Source of the DNA: Algoriphagus alkaliphilus
GTDB lineage: Bacteria > Bacteroidota > Bacteroidia > Cytophagales > Cyclobacteriaceae
Length of the DNA stretch: 64,000 nucleotides
NCBI RefSeq assembly: GCF_900103735.1
Contig: NZ_FMXE01000021.1
Span: 1-64,000, forward strand
Direction of reading: 5' to 3'
The notes under the pieces are model-generated. The model ran no database searches. It had not been told where the DNA came from and was given only the letters and a program-made list of their open reading frames with translations. A program made the position numbers and the translations under genes. Shown piece by piece: positions 1 through 8,536 of this stretch; the stretch's first letter is position 1, and every line of letters begins with the position of its first letter.

Positions 1-444
1 GCCTTTGATAAAGTGCACAATGTGTCCAAAATTCAACTTTGGGTCATAATTTGGTCACGATTTATCATGATAATCATCTGTACACAGTTTATTTATACCC
101 CTTGCCGAATTTTAGTCAAAACAAAGGCAAATAAAGATCTGAGTCTGATGAAAGTCACTCAATATTTAACAAGGAATCCACAAAAATTGATTCTAATTCT
201 GAATGAATTACAAAGCAAACCAAATGAACCTTGCCTGGCGATAGAGGCACTAGCCAAATATTGTTGCTATGAAACAAGAAAAAGATCTCATTATCAACAA
301 GATCTGAAAATTATATATCGCTAAGTTAACGCCAATGCCTTGGAGGGTTGTTTATTAATTGTCCTGCTTCTCCTCCGATTGCTATCGGAGCCGGACTATT
401 CCTTGCCACAAAGCTTTCTCGGCACATCAGTTGATTGTAAAAAC
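1..444. other. Left-edge stretch without a convincing gene
   Basis: An open frame at 13-324 (plus, about 103 codons) is low-complexity in its first half. Its second half (from an ATG near 148) is a plausible but unrecognised 58-residue tail, so I do not call it a gene. From about 339 onward the sequence belongs to the left copy of the direct repeat that flanks the ATPase gene. No RNA gene or promoter is evident. Confidence 0.4.
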
Positions 445-479
445 TGGAAAAATATGGAATCAGATTCCATATTTTTCCA
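339..479. repeat. Left flanking direct repeat (A), with terminal palindrome
   Basis: Starts with CTTGGAGGGTT, then a GTCCTGCTTC block, then an AGCTTTCTCGG-like block, and ends in a 35-nt odd-centred perfect palindrome at 445-479 (17-nt arms around A462). The same blocks in the same order recur at about 1773-1916 with small indels. The palindrome ends only 11 nt before the ATPase start codon at 491, so its hairpin would sit in the leader. Confidence 0.7.
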
Positions 480-490
480 TATTTTTGATT

Positions 491-1648
491 ATGATTTCAA
501 GGAGGGCAACCGAAAAGCTTCAAGAATTGGCAAGCTATTTTAAAGTAGTAGCTGTAGTTGGTCCACGTCAATCTGGCAAAACCACGCTCGTTCGGTCCAT
601 TTTTCCCCATAAACCCTATGTATCCTTAGAAGATCCTGATCAAAGGAGGTTTGCGCTTGAGGACGCAAGAGGATTTTTAAGTGAATTCCCGGAAGGGGCT
701 ATTTTGGATGAGGTACAGCGCACACCCGAACTGTTTTCTTACTTGCAAGGGGTGGTAGATTCAAGTCCTCAGCCAGGGCAATTTATCCTTACCGGTTCAA
801 ACAATTTCCTTTTGCAACAGTCCATCACTCAGAGTCTGGCAGGAAGAGTAGGGTATTTGCAACTGCTTCCTTTTTCTTTGATAGAACTTTACCCAGAACA
901 AGCTGACATTCCTTCAGAAGATGAATTAATGATTAAGGGGGGATATCCACCGCTCTTTGAGCCTGGTATTCCTATGGATTTATGGTTTCCAAATTACCTG
1001 CGGACCTATATTGAGCGGGATGTAAGGCAGATCAAGAATATTACTGATTTAATTGTTTTTGAGCGATTTATTCGCCTTTTGGCCGGAAGGGTAGGCCAAG
1101 AATTGAATATGACTTCACTCGGAAACGAAGTCGGGGTAGATACAAAGACCATTCAATCTTGGATCGGTATTTTGGAAAGTAGTTTTTTGATTTATCTATT
1201 AAGACCCCATTTTCAAAACTTCAATAAGATTATCGTCAAACGTCCTAAAATCTATTTCTTAGATACAGGGTTGGTTTGTTTTCTTTTGGGAATCAGTACT
1301 ATTGCACAGTTGGATTTTCATCCTTTGCGGGGGGCACTGTTTGAAAATTTGGTGGTATCGGAATTGATCAAAGAAAGGACGAATCAAGCAAAAGAGATCA
1401 ATCTGTTTTTCTGGAGAGATAAGACCGGACATGAAATTGATGTGCTGATCGATGAGGGATTAGACTTATTTCCCATGGAAATTAAATCCGGGAAAACCAT
1501 CAACTCCGATTATTTCAGAAACCTGAGATTTTGGATGAATCTGAGTCAGCACAAAAAAGGAGTAGTGCTGTATTCTGGTAATCAGTCCCAATCCCGAAGT
1601 GATGGGATAGAAGTCAGGAACTGGAAAGAATTTCTATTCCGAACATAG
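491..1648 (+). CDS. AAA-family ATPase with DUF4143 (AAA_14/DUF4143 protein)
   Basis: A 385-residue protein of the widespread ATP-binding/DUF4143 family, whose cellular role is not established. Seen: a Walker A motif GPRQSGKTT near the N-terminus, a Walker B region AILDEVQRTP, a sensor-like ILTGSNN, and a C-terminal DUF4143 region with the nuclease-like segment FFWRDKTGHEIDVL...PMEIKSGKT, which resembles a PD-(D/E)xK core (D...E-x-K). I chose the ATG at 491. The frame stays open upstream to 359, but that extension would run through the palindromic repeat and has no family-like sequence. The gene stands alone between two degenerate direct repeats (339-479 and 1773-1916), which suggests it arrived or duplicated as a cassette. 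Family assignment is strong; function is unknown. Confidence 0.85.
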   Translation: MISRRATEKLQELASYFKVVAVVGPRQSGKTTLVRSIFPHKPYVSLEDPDQRRFALEDARGFLSEFPEGAILDEVQRTPELFSYLQGVVDSSPQPGQFILTGSNNFLLQQSITQSLAGRVGYLQLLPFSLIELYPEQADIPSEDELMIKGGYPPLFEPGIPMDLWFPNYLRTYIERDVRQIKNITDLIVFERFIRLLAGRVGQELNMTSLGNEVGVDTKTIQSWIGILESSFLIYLLRPHFQNFNKIIVKRPKIYFLDTGLVCFLLGISTIAQLDFHPLRGALFENLVVSELIKERTNQAKEINLFFWRDKTGHEIDVLIDEGLDLFPMEIKSGKTINSDYFRNLRFWMNLSQHKKGVVLYSGNQSQSRSDGIEVRNWKEFLFRT

Positions 1649-1955
1649 CGGTTCTAATCTTTATGGCCGAGTCAAAATCCTGGCTGCAAATGGTGCAGGA
1701 CAACTACCCGGATATCGAGTTTCACTTTACTTCAGAGTTTTAGAGTCATTAACCATCCAAGGGTTCGGAACCCTTGGAGGGTTTCTTTTATGCTGTCCTG
1801 CTTCCTCACAGATGGGGGATTGATTTCTTACCTACCATAGAGCTTCTGTCGGAAAAGTAGCGGAGACTGAATGAATAATCCAAAACCGGAAAAATATGGA
1901 ATCAGATTCCATATTTAGTCAAAAACTTTACCGTAGCTCCTCTCTTCACCACTTA
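1649..1955. other. Gene-free stretch between the ATPase and the TonB-plug gene
   Basis: Holds a 26-codon open remnant at 1663-1743 (plus, starting MAESKSWLQM) that looks like the tail of an unidentified gene, a 21-nt palindrome at 1757-1777 (10-nt arms reading CCAAGGGTTC), and the right flanking repeat at 1773-1916. No complete gene seen. Confidence 0.5.
1773..1916. repeat. Right flanking direct repeat (A'), with terminal palindrome
   Basis: Degenerate second copy of the repeat at 339-479, in the same orientation: CTTGGAGGGTT, a GTCCTGCTTC block, an AGCTTCTGTCGG block, then a 25-nt palindrome at 1892-1916 identical in core to the left copy. On the minus strand this hairpin is followed by TTTTTCC, so it may also end transcription of the gene that stops at 1956. 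Confidence 0.65.
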
Positions 1956-4430
1956 TCACTTCCCGATTTTATAGCTAAATCGTGAGGTTCCAGGATTTCC
2001 CTGCTTGCTGATTCCTTCGATTAATCCATGGATTACAGTTTCTACGTCGTGGTTATAAAACTTAATAGAAGCTTTACCGCTGGAGTCAGTTTGGATGTCA
2101 GGGGCCCAAAAGAGTGTCACCCGCCGATCAGGTCTAGGCTGTGGTGGTTTCTGAGCTTCGTATTTTGGGGAGTAGAATTCTTTTTCAAGCTGATATCCGC
2201 TTGGCACGGGTGGATGATCCGATTGATTTGGGGTGCTGGACTGCACTTTGCCTCTTTTGGTGTAGAAACCCAATACACCATTCGCTCCCCGAGAACCAAA
2301 AATCGCGGCATCCGGCCCTTTCCATACCGATACACTTTCAATCTCCAAAACAGGAATTGAACTTAAGCCTTGGATCGGAATCGGAATATCATCCACCATG
2401 ATCAGGGGCTCCACACTGCTGTTGATTGAGCTTACACCTTGGATCAAAATGCTCCAGGTATCACCACTGCCCCAAACTTGCACTCCTGCGACTCTACCTT
2501 TGACCAAGTCCAGCGGGTGCTGAAGGTTTTCTAAGGCAGGATTGTCTGCCACAGTGATTTTTGTCGATCCACCTCCATAGATCCTTGGACCGGTGTATTG
2601 ATCTATGATTTTTGTTCCGGTAACTTCCACTCCCTCTAGTGCAATAAGGTCTTCGTCAAAATCAAATGCCCTGCTTATATTTTTTCGCTCCACGCTTTTG
2701 ATTAGAAATTCCCTTTCGAGTACAGTTGGAGTGGAAAAGAAGGGTAATATCGAATACCTAAGTGTTGGAGTCCTACGAGTGTGATCAGCAGAAACAGTAG
2801 CAGTGGATTTTCCATTTTTCAATTTCCCCTGAAGCATGACCTCGGCTGAATCAAAATAGATGAGGTCTTCAAATTCAAATTTACCCTGTGAATCGCTGGT
2901 AGTGGTCCTGGATTCGGAAACGGGAAAAAGCGAAAGATACGAGGCGGTACCGCTGGCAATGGGTTTGTCGGTTTTTGGATCGGTGAGTTGCCCGCTGATC
3001 GTAAGTCCTTTTTCAATTCGGTAGGCGGGTTTTGGGAGTTCTCCGCTCTGTGCCTTTTTGAGTGAAAATTTTCGCCAACCTTGAGTGAGCAGGAGGTAAT
3101 CGAGTGCAACTTCCCGATCCGGATTTTCAAGATTGAAATAGTACCCCGGCTTTTCAATTTGTCCTTGCAGTTCGGATGAAAGTAAGAGGTTGGATTGGAT
3201 GGTTTCGTGGTCCTCATCAAAAGGCACTTGGCTCTTGTCAAAAACACTCAGGGAGAAGTTGGCTATGACCGGCTGTCCAGCCTTATCTTTTGCGGTGATG
3301 TCAATTAGTACCGATTCTTTGGGGCCATAGTTGGATTTGTCAGGGACAGCAGACAGGGAGAGCTGATCCTGATGGTCGATGAAGACCAAGCGCTCTGCCA
3401 ACGGGATTCCGTTTTCATCCAAAGCGGTGATTTGAGCGATTCCTGTCGGAAATTCTTTCTTGGGAATTCGTACAAATACCACTCGATTTGCCAAGTCGGC
3501 CCGACTCGATGCACAGACCAAACCGCGAGTCTGTGCCAATAGGCTGATTTTGGAGATTTGAGAGTTCTCCGAAGATTGGATTTTCACCACAATATCTTCT
3601 GACTTGCCGGAGTTGGACACCGACATGACTAGGCCTGATTCCTGGGCAGCGGGCAGATCCAAATCCATTTTGTAGCCTTCTAGGTGGGCTTGATAGGTTT
3701 TTCCTTTTTCAGGTAAAAGTGGAAAAACGCCCATTCCAAGTGAATTACTCTCAAACTCAGCGATGACGGCATCTCCTTCCAGAATTTTTCCCTTTACAGC
3801 TTTTCCAAGTCCATTTTCGCCAATGGCTTTGAAAGCCACTTTACTGAGAATCCCCTGGACCAAATTTCCCCCTTCGGGAAAAAATTGAATGTCCACTTTT
3901 CCAGTAGCAAGCTCAATTTCTCGAGTCGTCGAAGGCTTGGAAATGACTTGACTGTTCCAAATTTTTATGGGTCGGTGAAAAAAATAGTCCTCCCCTGAAT
4001 TTCGCATCCAATTGGTATAGGCTCGCAGTAAATAATTGCCTGAGCGGATTGAATCTGAAAGCTCAAGCTGACCGGAGGCAAAACCATCGGGTGTGAAAAG
4101 CTTATGCTGCTCGATTAGTTCTCCCTCCGAGCCGATCAACTCCACATAGATAGTGCTACTCAGCGAAGAGGGAATGTGGAAAGGTCCGGCGGTGAGGTAG
4201 GCTTTCAGCCAAATGGTTTCACCTGCGGCATAGGTTTGTCTGTCAGTGTGTAAATAAACTTTTTCCTGAGGTTGCTCAGAAATGTAGCGCTGAAACCCTG
4301 CAATGATCTCTTCCAAAGGATCTTTAGCGCTTGAAAATGAAATCAATAGGCAAGAAATTGCCAGAAAGAGTACTTTAAAAAATGGCTTTATCACTTTTAG
4401 CCAATCTAATTTTTTAATTCCTTTTCTCAA
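1956..4430 (-). CDS. Exported TonB-plug-domain protein without a beta-barrel (MG2-like N-terminus)
   Basis: 824 residues. The N-terminus has a basic region and a hydrophobic stretch (about residues 17-35) consistent with a signal peptide. Next comes a macroglobulin-type beta-sandwich region that opens with the pattern QPQEKVYLHTDRQTYAAGET, typical of MG2-like Bacteroidota proteins. A carboxypeptidase-regulatory-like segment follows (near ISGQLTDPKTDKPIASGTAS). A TonB plug domain lies near the C-terminus (PLDLVKGRVAGVQV, then PLIMVDDIPIP, then VSVWKGPDAAIFGSRGANGV). The protein ends soon after, with no room for a 22-strand barrel, so it cannot be a classical receptor. It probably sits at the outer membrane or in the periplasm, and its partner is unknown. 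It is divergent from the GMC oxidoreductase across a 263-bp gap. Confidence 0.8.
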   Translation of the reverse strand: MRKGIKKLDWLKVIKPFFKVLFLAISCLLISFSSAKDPLEEIIAGFQRYISEQPQEKVYLHTDRQTYAAGETIWLKAYLTAGPFHIPSSLSSTIYVELIGSEGELIEQHKLFTPDGFASGQLELSDSIRSGNYLLRAYTNWMRNSGEDYFFHRPIKIWNSQVISKPSTTREIELATGKVDIQFFPEGGNLVQGILSKVAFKAIGENGLGKAVKGKILEGDAVIAEFESNSLGMGVFPLLPEKGKTYQAHLEGYKMDLDLPAAQESGLVMSVSNSGKSEDIVVKIQSSENSQISKISLLAQTRGLVCASSRADLANRVVFVRIPKKEFPTGIAQITALDENGIPLAERLVFIDHQDQLSLSAVPDKSNYGPKESVLIDITAKDKAGQPVIANFSLSVFDKSQVPFDEDHETIQSNLLLSSELQGQIEKPGYYFNLENPDREVALDYLLLTQGWRKFSLKKAQSGELPKPAYRIEKGLTISGQLTDPKTDKPIASGTASYLSLFPVSESRTTTSDSQGKFEFEDLIYFDSAEVMLQGKLKNGKSTATVSADHTRRTPTLRYSILPFFSTPTVLEREFLIKSVERKNISRAFDFDEDLIALEGVEVTGTKIIDQYTGPRIYGGGSTKITVADNPALENLQHPLDLVKGRVAGVQVWGSGDTWSILIQGVSSINSSVEPLIMVDDIPIPIQGLSSIPVLEIESVSVWKGPDAAIFGSRGANGVLGFYTKRGKVQSSTPNQSDHPPVPSGYQLEKEFYSPKYEAQKPPQPRPDRRVTLFWAPDIQTDSSGKASIKFYNHDVETVIHGLIEGISKQGNPGTSRFSYKIGK

Positions 4431-4693
4431 CTTAATCCAATCTTAATTCTGAACTCCAATAAATAATTTTCTGTAAGATGGTAGGAATTCAGTGTTTCTA
4501 CAAATAATACGTAAATAAACGTATTTCAACTTTTAAAACTATCCAATCCAACTGCTTTAAAAAAAATGCTTCCCATCTTTTCAAACTTTTGGGATTTGAT
4601 CAATACTTAACTGGTTGAAGATATCTGATCGTTTGAAATCAAGCAGTTCAGCAAAATTTTGGCTATACTTGATCCTCTTTTAAACCTATTAGA

Positions 4694-6400
4694 ATGGCTA
4701 ATTTCAATATTGATGCAGACAAAAACCTGACTTATGATGCGATTGTCATCGGTTCGGGAATCAGCGGAGGCTGGGCAGCAAAGGAACTTTGCGAAGCCGG
4801 ACTCAAAACCCTCGTCCTGGAACGGGGGCGAATCGTGGAGCATGTCGTGGACTATCCCACCATGACCCTCGATCCCTGGGAAACAGAACTCCGTGGCGGA
4901 CTCACGCCCGAGCAAAAAGCAAGACATCCAAAAGGAGGGCGGTCCGGTTTTATCGGCGAAATGAACGAGCATTTTCATGCGAATGATGTCGAAAACCCTT
5001 ACACAGAAGTAAAGCCTTTTCTATGGGTTCGGGCCCATCAGATGGGTGGCCGATCTCTGCTTTGGGGCAAGCAGTGTTACCGTTGGTCAGATTTGGACTT
5101 CGGGGCCAATGCCAAAGACGGTCATGGAGTAGACTGGCCGATTCGTTATAAGGATTTGGCACCTTGGTACACCCATGTTGAAAAATTTGCAGGGATCAGC
5201 GGTGAAGCCCTGGGATTGCCACAGCTGCAGGATAGCCATTTTTTACCTCCCATGGAGCTCAATTGTGTGGAAAAACACGTCAAAGAGCGAATCGAAAAGG
5301 AATTCAAAGGAAGAAATATGATCATCGGTCGGGTGGCTCACCTGACCGAACCGCTGAATGGTAGAGGGAAGTGTCAGTTTCGTAATCGATGTGATAGAGG
5401 TTGTCCTTATGGCGCATATTTCAGCAGCAATGCGGTAACCTTGCCGGCGGCTCATGCCACGGGAAACCTCACCATCCGTCCTTTTTCCATTGTGCAGTCC
5501 ATTGTCTATGATGAGCAAAAAGGAAAGGCTTCCGGTGTCAGAATCATCGATTCGGAGACAGGAGAAGAGTTGGTATATAAAGCCAAAATTGTCTTTGTCA
5601 ACGCATCCACGCTCAGCACCACACAGATTTTGCTCAACTCCACTTCCAATCGTTTTCCAAACGGCCTGGGAAATGATTCCGGCGAATTGGGACATAACCT
5701 GATGGACCATACCTATCGGGTAGGAGCAATGGGTGCTGTGGAAGGTTTTGAAGATCAGTATTACAAAGGACGCCGTCCAAATGGAATCTACATCCCACGC
5801 TATGTCAATCTGGATGAAAAGACCAAGTCAGACAAGTTCGTGAGAGGCTTTGGTTTTCAGGGTGGTGGAGGACGCGCAGGCTGGGGTGCAGGTTCCAACC
5901 AGGAAGGTTTTGGAGGTGATTTCAAAGATGGCCTGATGAAGCCAGGTCCTTGGGAATTCTTTATTACTGGTTTTGCAGAGTGCCTGCCTTATCATGAAAA
6001 CAAGGTTTACCTCAACAAAGACGTGCTGGACAAATGGGGTCAGCCGACGCTATCTATCGATGCGGAATGGGGCAAAAATGAATTGGAAATGAATGCCCAG
6101 ATCCGGATTGATGCCAAAGAAATGCTCGAACGCATCGGCGTGAAAAACGTCCTGGATTTTGACAATAAACATGAAATGGGCTACGGAATCCATGAAATGG
6201 GAACCGCGCGAATGGGACGTGATCCCAAGACTTCCGTGCTGAGCGCGACCAATCAGATTCATGATTGCAAAAACGTATTTGTCACTGACGGTGCTTGTAT
6301 GACTTCATCATCCTGCGTCAATCCTTCGCTGACCTACATGGCACTCACTGCCAGAGCGGCCAGTCATGCGGTATCAGAACTCAAAAAATCAAATCTCTAA
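4694..6400 (+). CDS. GMC-family FAD-dependent oxidoreductase (large subunit)
   Basis: 568 residues. Residues 15-46 form an FAD-binding Rossmann segment with VIGSGISGGWAAKEL followed by an acidic strand end (VLERGR). The C-terminal GMC half carries HEMGTARMG and NPSLTYMALTARAA, which hold the active-site His/Asn type residues of choline and glucose dehydrogenases. A Cys-x5-Cys-x3-Cys cluster at C227, C233 and C237 resembles the iron-sulfur ligand spacing described for bacterial FAD-glucose dehydrogenase catalytic subunits. There is no signal peptide. The next gene, 3 nt away, encodes a Tat-signal small subunit, so this enzyme is probably exported by hitchhiking with it, as known for gluconate/glucose dehydrogenase pairs. 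The substrate, perhaps a sugar or polyol, cannot be read from the sequence. No cytochrome c subunit gene is adjacent. Confidence 0.9.
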   Translation: MANFNIDADKNLTYDAIVIGSGISGGWAAKELCEAGLKTLVLERGRIVEHVVDYPTMTLDPWETELRGGLTPEQKARHPKGGRSGFIGEMNEHFHANDVENPYTEVKPFLWVRAHQMGGRSLLWGKQCYRWSDLDFGANAKDGHGVDWPIRYKDLAPWYTHVEKFAGISGEALGLPQLQDSHFLPPMELNCVEKHVKERIEKEFKGRNMIIGRVAHLTEPLNGRGKCQFRNRCDRGCPYGAYFSSNAVTLPAAHATGNLTIRPFSIVQSIVYDEQKGKASGVRIIDSETGEELVYKAKIVFVNASTLSTTQILLNSTSNRFPNGLGNDSGELGHNLMDHTYRVGAMGAVEGFEDQYYKGRRPNGIYIPRYVNLDEKTKSDKFVRGFGFQGGGGRAGWGAGSNQEGFGGDFKDGLMKPGPWEFFITGFAECLPYHENKVYLNKDVLDKWGQPTLSIDAEWGKNELEMNAQIRIDAKEMLERIGVKNVLDFDNKHEMGYGIHEMGTARMGRDPKTSVLSATNQIHDCKNVFVTDGACMTSSSCVNPSLTYMALTARAASHAVSELKKSNL

Positions 6401-6403
6401 TCC

Positions 6404-6997
6404 ATGAACAGACGAGACGCACTAAAAAAAACAGCCCTTTTTGCAGGTTCGGCAGTAGCTGCACCGACCATGCTTAGCCTTTTGCAGGCATGTGTCAAAC
6501 AGGATCGATTGACTTGGACTCCCCAGTTTTTGGGAGAGGATCATGCGCTATTCATTTCGGCTTTTGTGGATTTTCTATTGCCAAAGACCGAAACTCCAGG
6601 TGGCCTGGATGTGAAGGCGGATATTTTCATCGACTCCATTTATGCAAAAACCTACGACGAAGCCGGACAGAAAAATGTCCTTGCCGAAATCGAAAAGTTT
6701 AATGCGGATTGTAAAGTTGCCTACGGAAAAGTTTTTGCTGAGCTAAGTCCGGAGGATAAAGCCGCCTGTTTTCAAGCACATGAAGCCAATTCGCCTAAGT
6801 TTCCAAAGAATGTATGGGGTTCGGCAGTGGGACCAAGAGAGTCGGTAGGATTCTATCGAAGTCTGAAATCAACAGTGCTTTGGGCGTATTTTACCTCGGA
6901 AGAAATCGGAAAAAATGTCCTGAGTTACGACCCCATACCGGGAGAATTCAAAGGCTGTATTCCGGTTTTGGAAGTAGGGAATACTTGGAGTTTGTAG
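6404..6997 (+). CDS. Gluconate 2-dehydrogenase subunit 3 family protein (Tat-exported)
   Basis: 197 residues. The N-terminus NRRDALKKTALFAG is a twin-arginine signal, followed by a hydrophobic stretch ending in LLQAC, which fits a lipobox. The mature protein could therefore be a Tat-exported lipoprotein. The rest matches the small helical subunit of membrane gluconate/sorbitol-type dehydrogenases, which carries the folded FAD subunit through the Tat pore and stabilises it. It lies 3 nt after the GMC gene, so the two are co-transcribed and probably form a complex. Confidence 0.88.
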   Translation: MNRRDALKKTALFAGSAVAAPTMLSLLQACVKQDRLTWTPQFLGEDHALFISAFVDFLLPKTETPGGLDVKADIFIDSIYAKTYDEAGQKNVLAEIEKFNADCKVAYGKVFAELSPEDKAACFQAHEANSPKFPKNVWGSAVGPRESVGFYRSLKSTVLWAYFTSEEIGKNVLSYDPIPGEFKGCIPVLEVGNTWSL

Positions 6998-7597
6998 GAA
7001 AGACTTTTGTGTAAACAGAAAAAAGGCTGTCTCATAACTGTTGTTTGTCACATTGAGTCTTAAATATTCTGCGAACATACAAAATGGAAATGGCGGTAAA
7101 TCACTTCGAAAGCAGGGGGTTTGTCACCTTGAGCATTTGAGAGACGAGAGTCTCGAAATCGAAAGGTCCTCGACTCCGCTCGGACTGACACACATTCAGC
7201 TGCCAAAATACCTTACGTGATTGGTAGTACCTGTCTGTCGGGTAGGCAGGAGTCCAAATGCAGCTGTATTTGCTGCAGAGGGCCTTCGACTCCTGTCACG
7301 CAGAGCGGAGTCGAAGTGTCAGGCTGACACATTTAGGCCTTTTGAGACACCCTCTTTTAACTTTAAGTCTTTTCATAAGCCTTCCTAAAAAAGTCTAAAA
7401 GTGACCGAGCGCTTCAGGAAATTCAACAGGCATTTATTCCATAGAATTGGGCTAATAAACCCCAATCTGAATAATGACTCAACAATCCTGTTTAGGATTT
7501 ATACCTAATTTGCGGCGGAAACCTTATTCGGTGTCGTGGCACCGGGTTTGAATAAGTTGAAGTAATAATTTATTGTTTCACTTTAACCCAAAACAAA
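6998..7597. other. Gene-free stretch carrying a MITE-like repeat
   Basis: No open frame here looks real. The middle (about 7019-7358) is an inverted-repeat-bounded element listed separately. The part nearest the csbD start (7360-7597) holds AT-rich leader sequence that probably contains its promoter. I could not pick a clear -33/-7 pair. Confidence 0.45.
7019..7358. repeat. MITE-like element with imperfect terminal inverted repeats
   Basis: The left end (7019-7037) reads AAAAAAGGCTGTCTCATAA. The right end (7340-7358) read in reverse is AAAAGAGGGTGTCTCAAAA, so about 15 of 19 positions can be aligned. The inside holds the palindromic-repeat core CTTCGACTCCGCTC in both orientations (7169-7180 and about 7283-7316). 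It has no coding capacity, which fits a miniature non-autonomous element or a composite intergenic repeat. Confidence 0.55.
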
Positions 7598-7792
7598 ATG
7601 AAAACTGACACTAGGCTTCAAATTAAAGGTACTTGGAATGAAGTTAAAGGAAAATTGAAGCAGAAGTATGCTGATTTGACCGATGACGATTTGCTATACG
7701 AAGAAGGAAAAGAGGACGAGCTCCTCGGGAAATTGCAGAAAAAGCTTGGTAAGACGATGGATGATGTCAAAAATGAGATTAACTCACTTTAA
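7598..7792 (+). CDS. CsbD family protein
   Basis: 64 residues, matching the small acidic/basic helical CsbD-like family of general-stress proteins: the core QIKGTWNEVKGKLKQKYADL is followed by DDLLYEEGKEDELLGKLQKKLGK. The molecular function of the family is not known. In many bacteria these proteins accumulate under envelope, osmotic or stationary-phase stress. The gene is monocistronic, with a strong intrinsic terminator at 7868-7902. Confidence 0.92.
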   Translation: MKTDTRLQIKGTWNEVKGKLKQKYADLTDDDLLYEEGKEDELLGKLQKKLGKTMDDVKNEINSL

Positions 7793-7867
7793 TCGTTTTA
7801 ACAAGGTGATTTGGAATGATTAAAAATCATTGATAAGCCAGAACTGTAGCAAATCAAACAAAAACAA

Positions 7868-7902
7868 AAGGGCTGATGTGAAAATCGGCCCTTATTTTTT
7901 TT
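7868..7902 (+). terminator. Intrinsic terminator after csbD-like gene
   Basis: AAGGGCTGAT and ATCGGCCCTT pair as a 10-bp stem with one G-T wobble around a short loop, followed by ATTTTTTTT on the plus strand. Confidence 0.85.
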
Positions 7903-7971
7903 ACTCACAGATTTCACTGATTCTCACAGATGGGAATCGGGTCTTTGGTCATCTTAGTCATCCCTCATCCG

Positions 7972-8449
7972 CTAAAAGATCTGTAAGGAATTCCCTGAAG
8001 GAATATGATGCACAGGAAGCCCCGGCATGTTTTCATTCAGCCAATTTTTTACAAATTCTGATCCGCCTTCCTCACTGGCCGAATGGCCGATTTCGATCAT
8101 AGAAAGCTTCATCCCGATTTCATTTGCTGCACGCACATATTCTGGTGTTTCCCTTCGTTGGATTCACCGCACACCAAGACGTCAGGCTTTTCTTTCATGA
8201 TGGATTCTATTTGCCCTCTTCCTCCTACTGCTCCGGGAAGAAGCAAGACTTTGCTGCAGGTCTGATCCAGATCTCCTACATAGCGCATCGCCGGTACACC
8301 AAGTTTGCCTTTGATATGATGAATTAATTTTCGAAGGCTGGTTCGGGGAATATTCAGAATCGGACTTTTTGGTTGATAATTAGCATTCCGGCACCGATCG
8401 GTACACTTGATTTGAGTAAAAATTCACGCCTGATAGTTTGGGAGTTCAT
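7972..8449 (-). pseudogene. Decayed Nif3-like (dinuclear metal-binding) gene
   Basis: Reading the minus strand from an ATG at 8449 gives a Tat-like N-terminus (MNSQTIRREFLLKSSVPIGA) that stops after about 31 codons. In another frame the text continues as PRTSLRKLIHHIKGKLGVP, then RYVGDLDQTCSKVLLLPGA, then EKPDVLVCGE. A single-base loss near 8150 breaks it again: the bases that should read GAATGGGAAACA lack the T. The third frame then gives ETPEYVRAANEIGMKLSMI, then GHSASEEGGSEFV, and ends PSGNSLQIF before a stop at 7972. The blocks match the C-terminal half of Nif3-like proteins. The part between the signal and PRTSL is missing, so there is also an internal deletion of probably over 100 codons. 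Confidence 0.75.
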
Positions 8450-8473
8450 AAGCCTTGTTTTTTTGTTAAGATA

Positions 8474-8506
8474 TAAAAAATGCCGCTGGCAGCTCAACAG
8501 CGGCAT
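8474..8506 (-). terminator. Intrinsic terminator after the lipoprotein gene (minus strand)
   Basis: On the minus strand ATGCCGCTG pairs with CAGCGGCAT (9 bp, perfect) and is followed by TTTTTT. It lies 31 nt past the stop at 8537. Confidence 0.9.
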
Positions 8507-8536
8507 AAGGAAATTCAGTTGAATTTCAAACATGGA

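Noticed and set aside
13-324. 103-codon open frame on the plus strand at the left edge
   Set aside because: No recognisable family, low-complexity hydrophobic start, no ribosome-binding evidence; the last 58 codons could be a real fragment, but I cannot support it.
1663-1743. 26-codon reading starting MAESKSWLQM after the ATPase gene
   Set aside because: Too short to place; could be a gene tail duplicated with the cassette, but no source is visible here.
4506-4525. Inverted repeat AATACG and CGTATT in the divergent region at 4.5 kb
   Set aside because: Only 6-nt arms with an 8-nt spacer in AT-rich DNA; could occur by chance.
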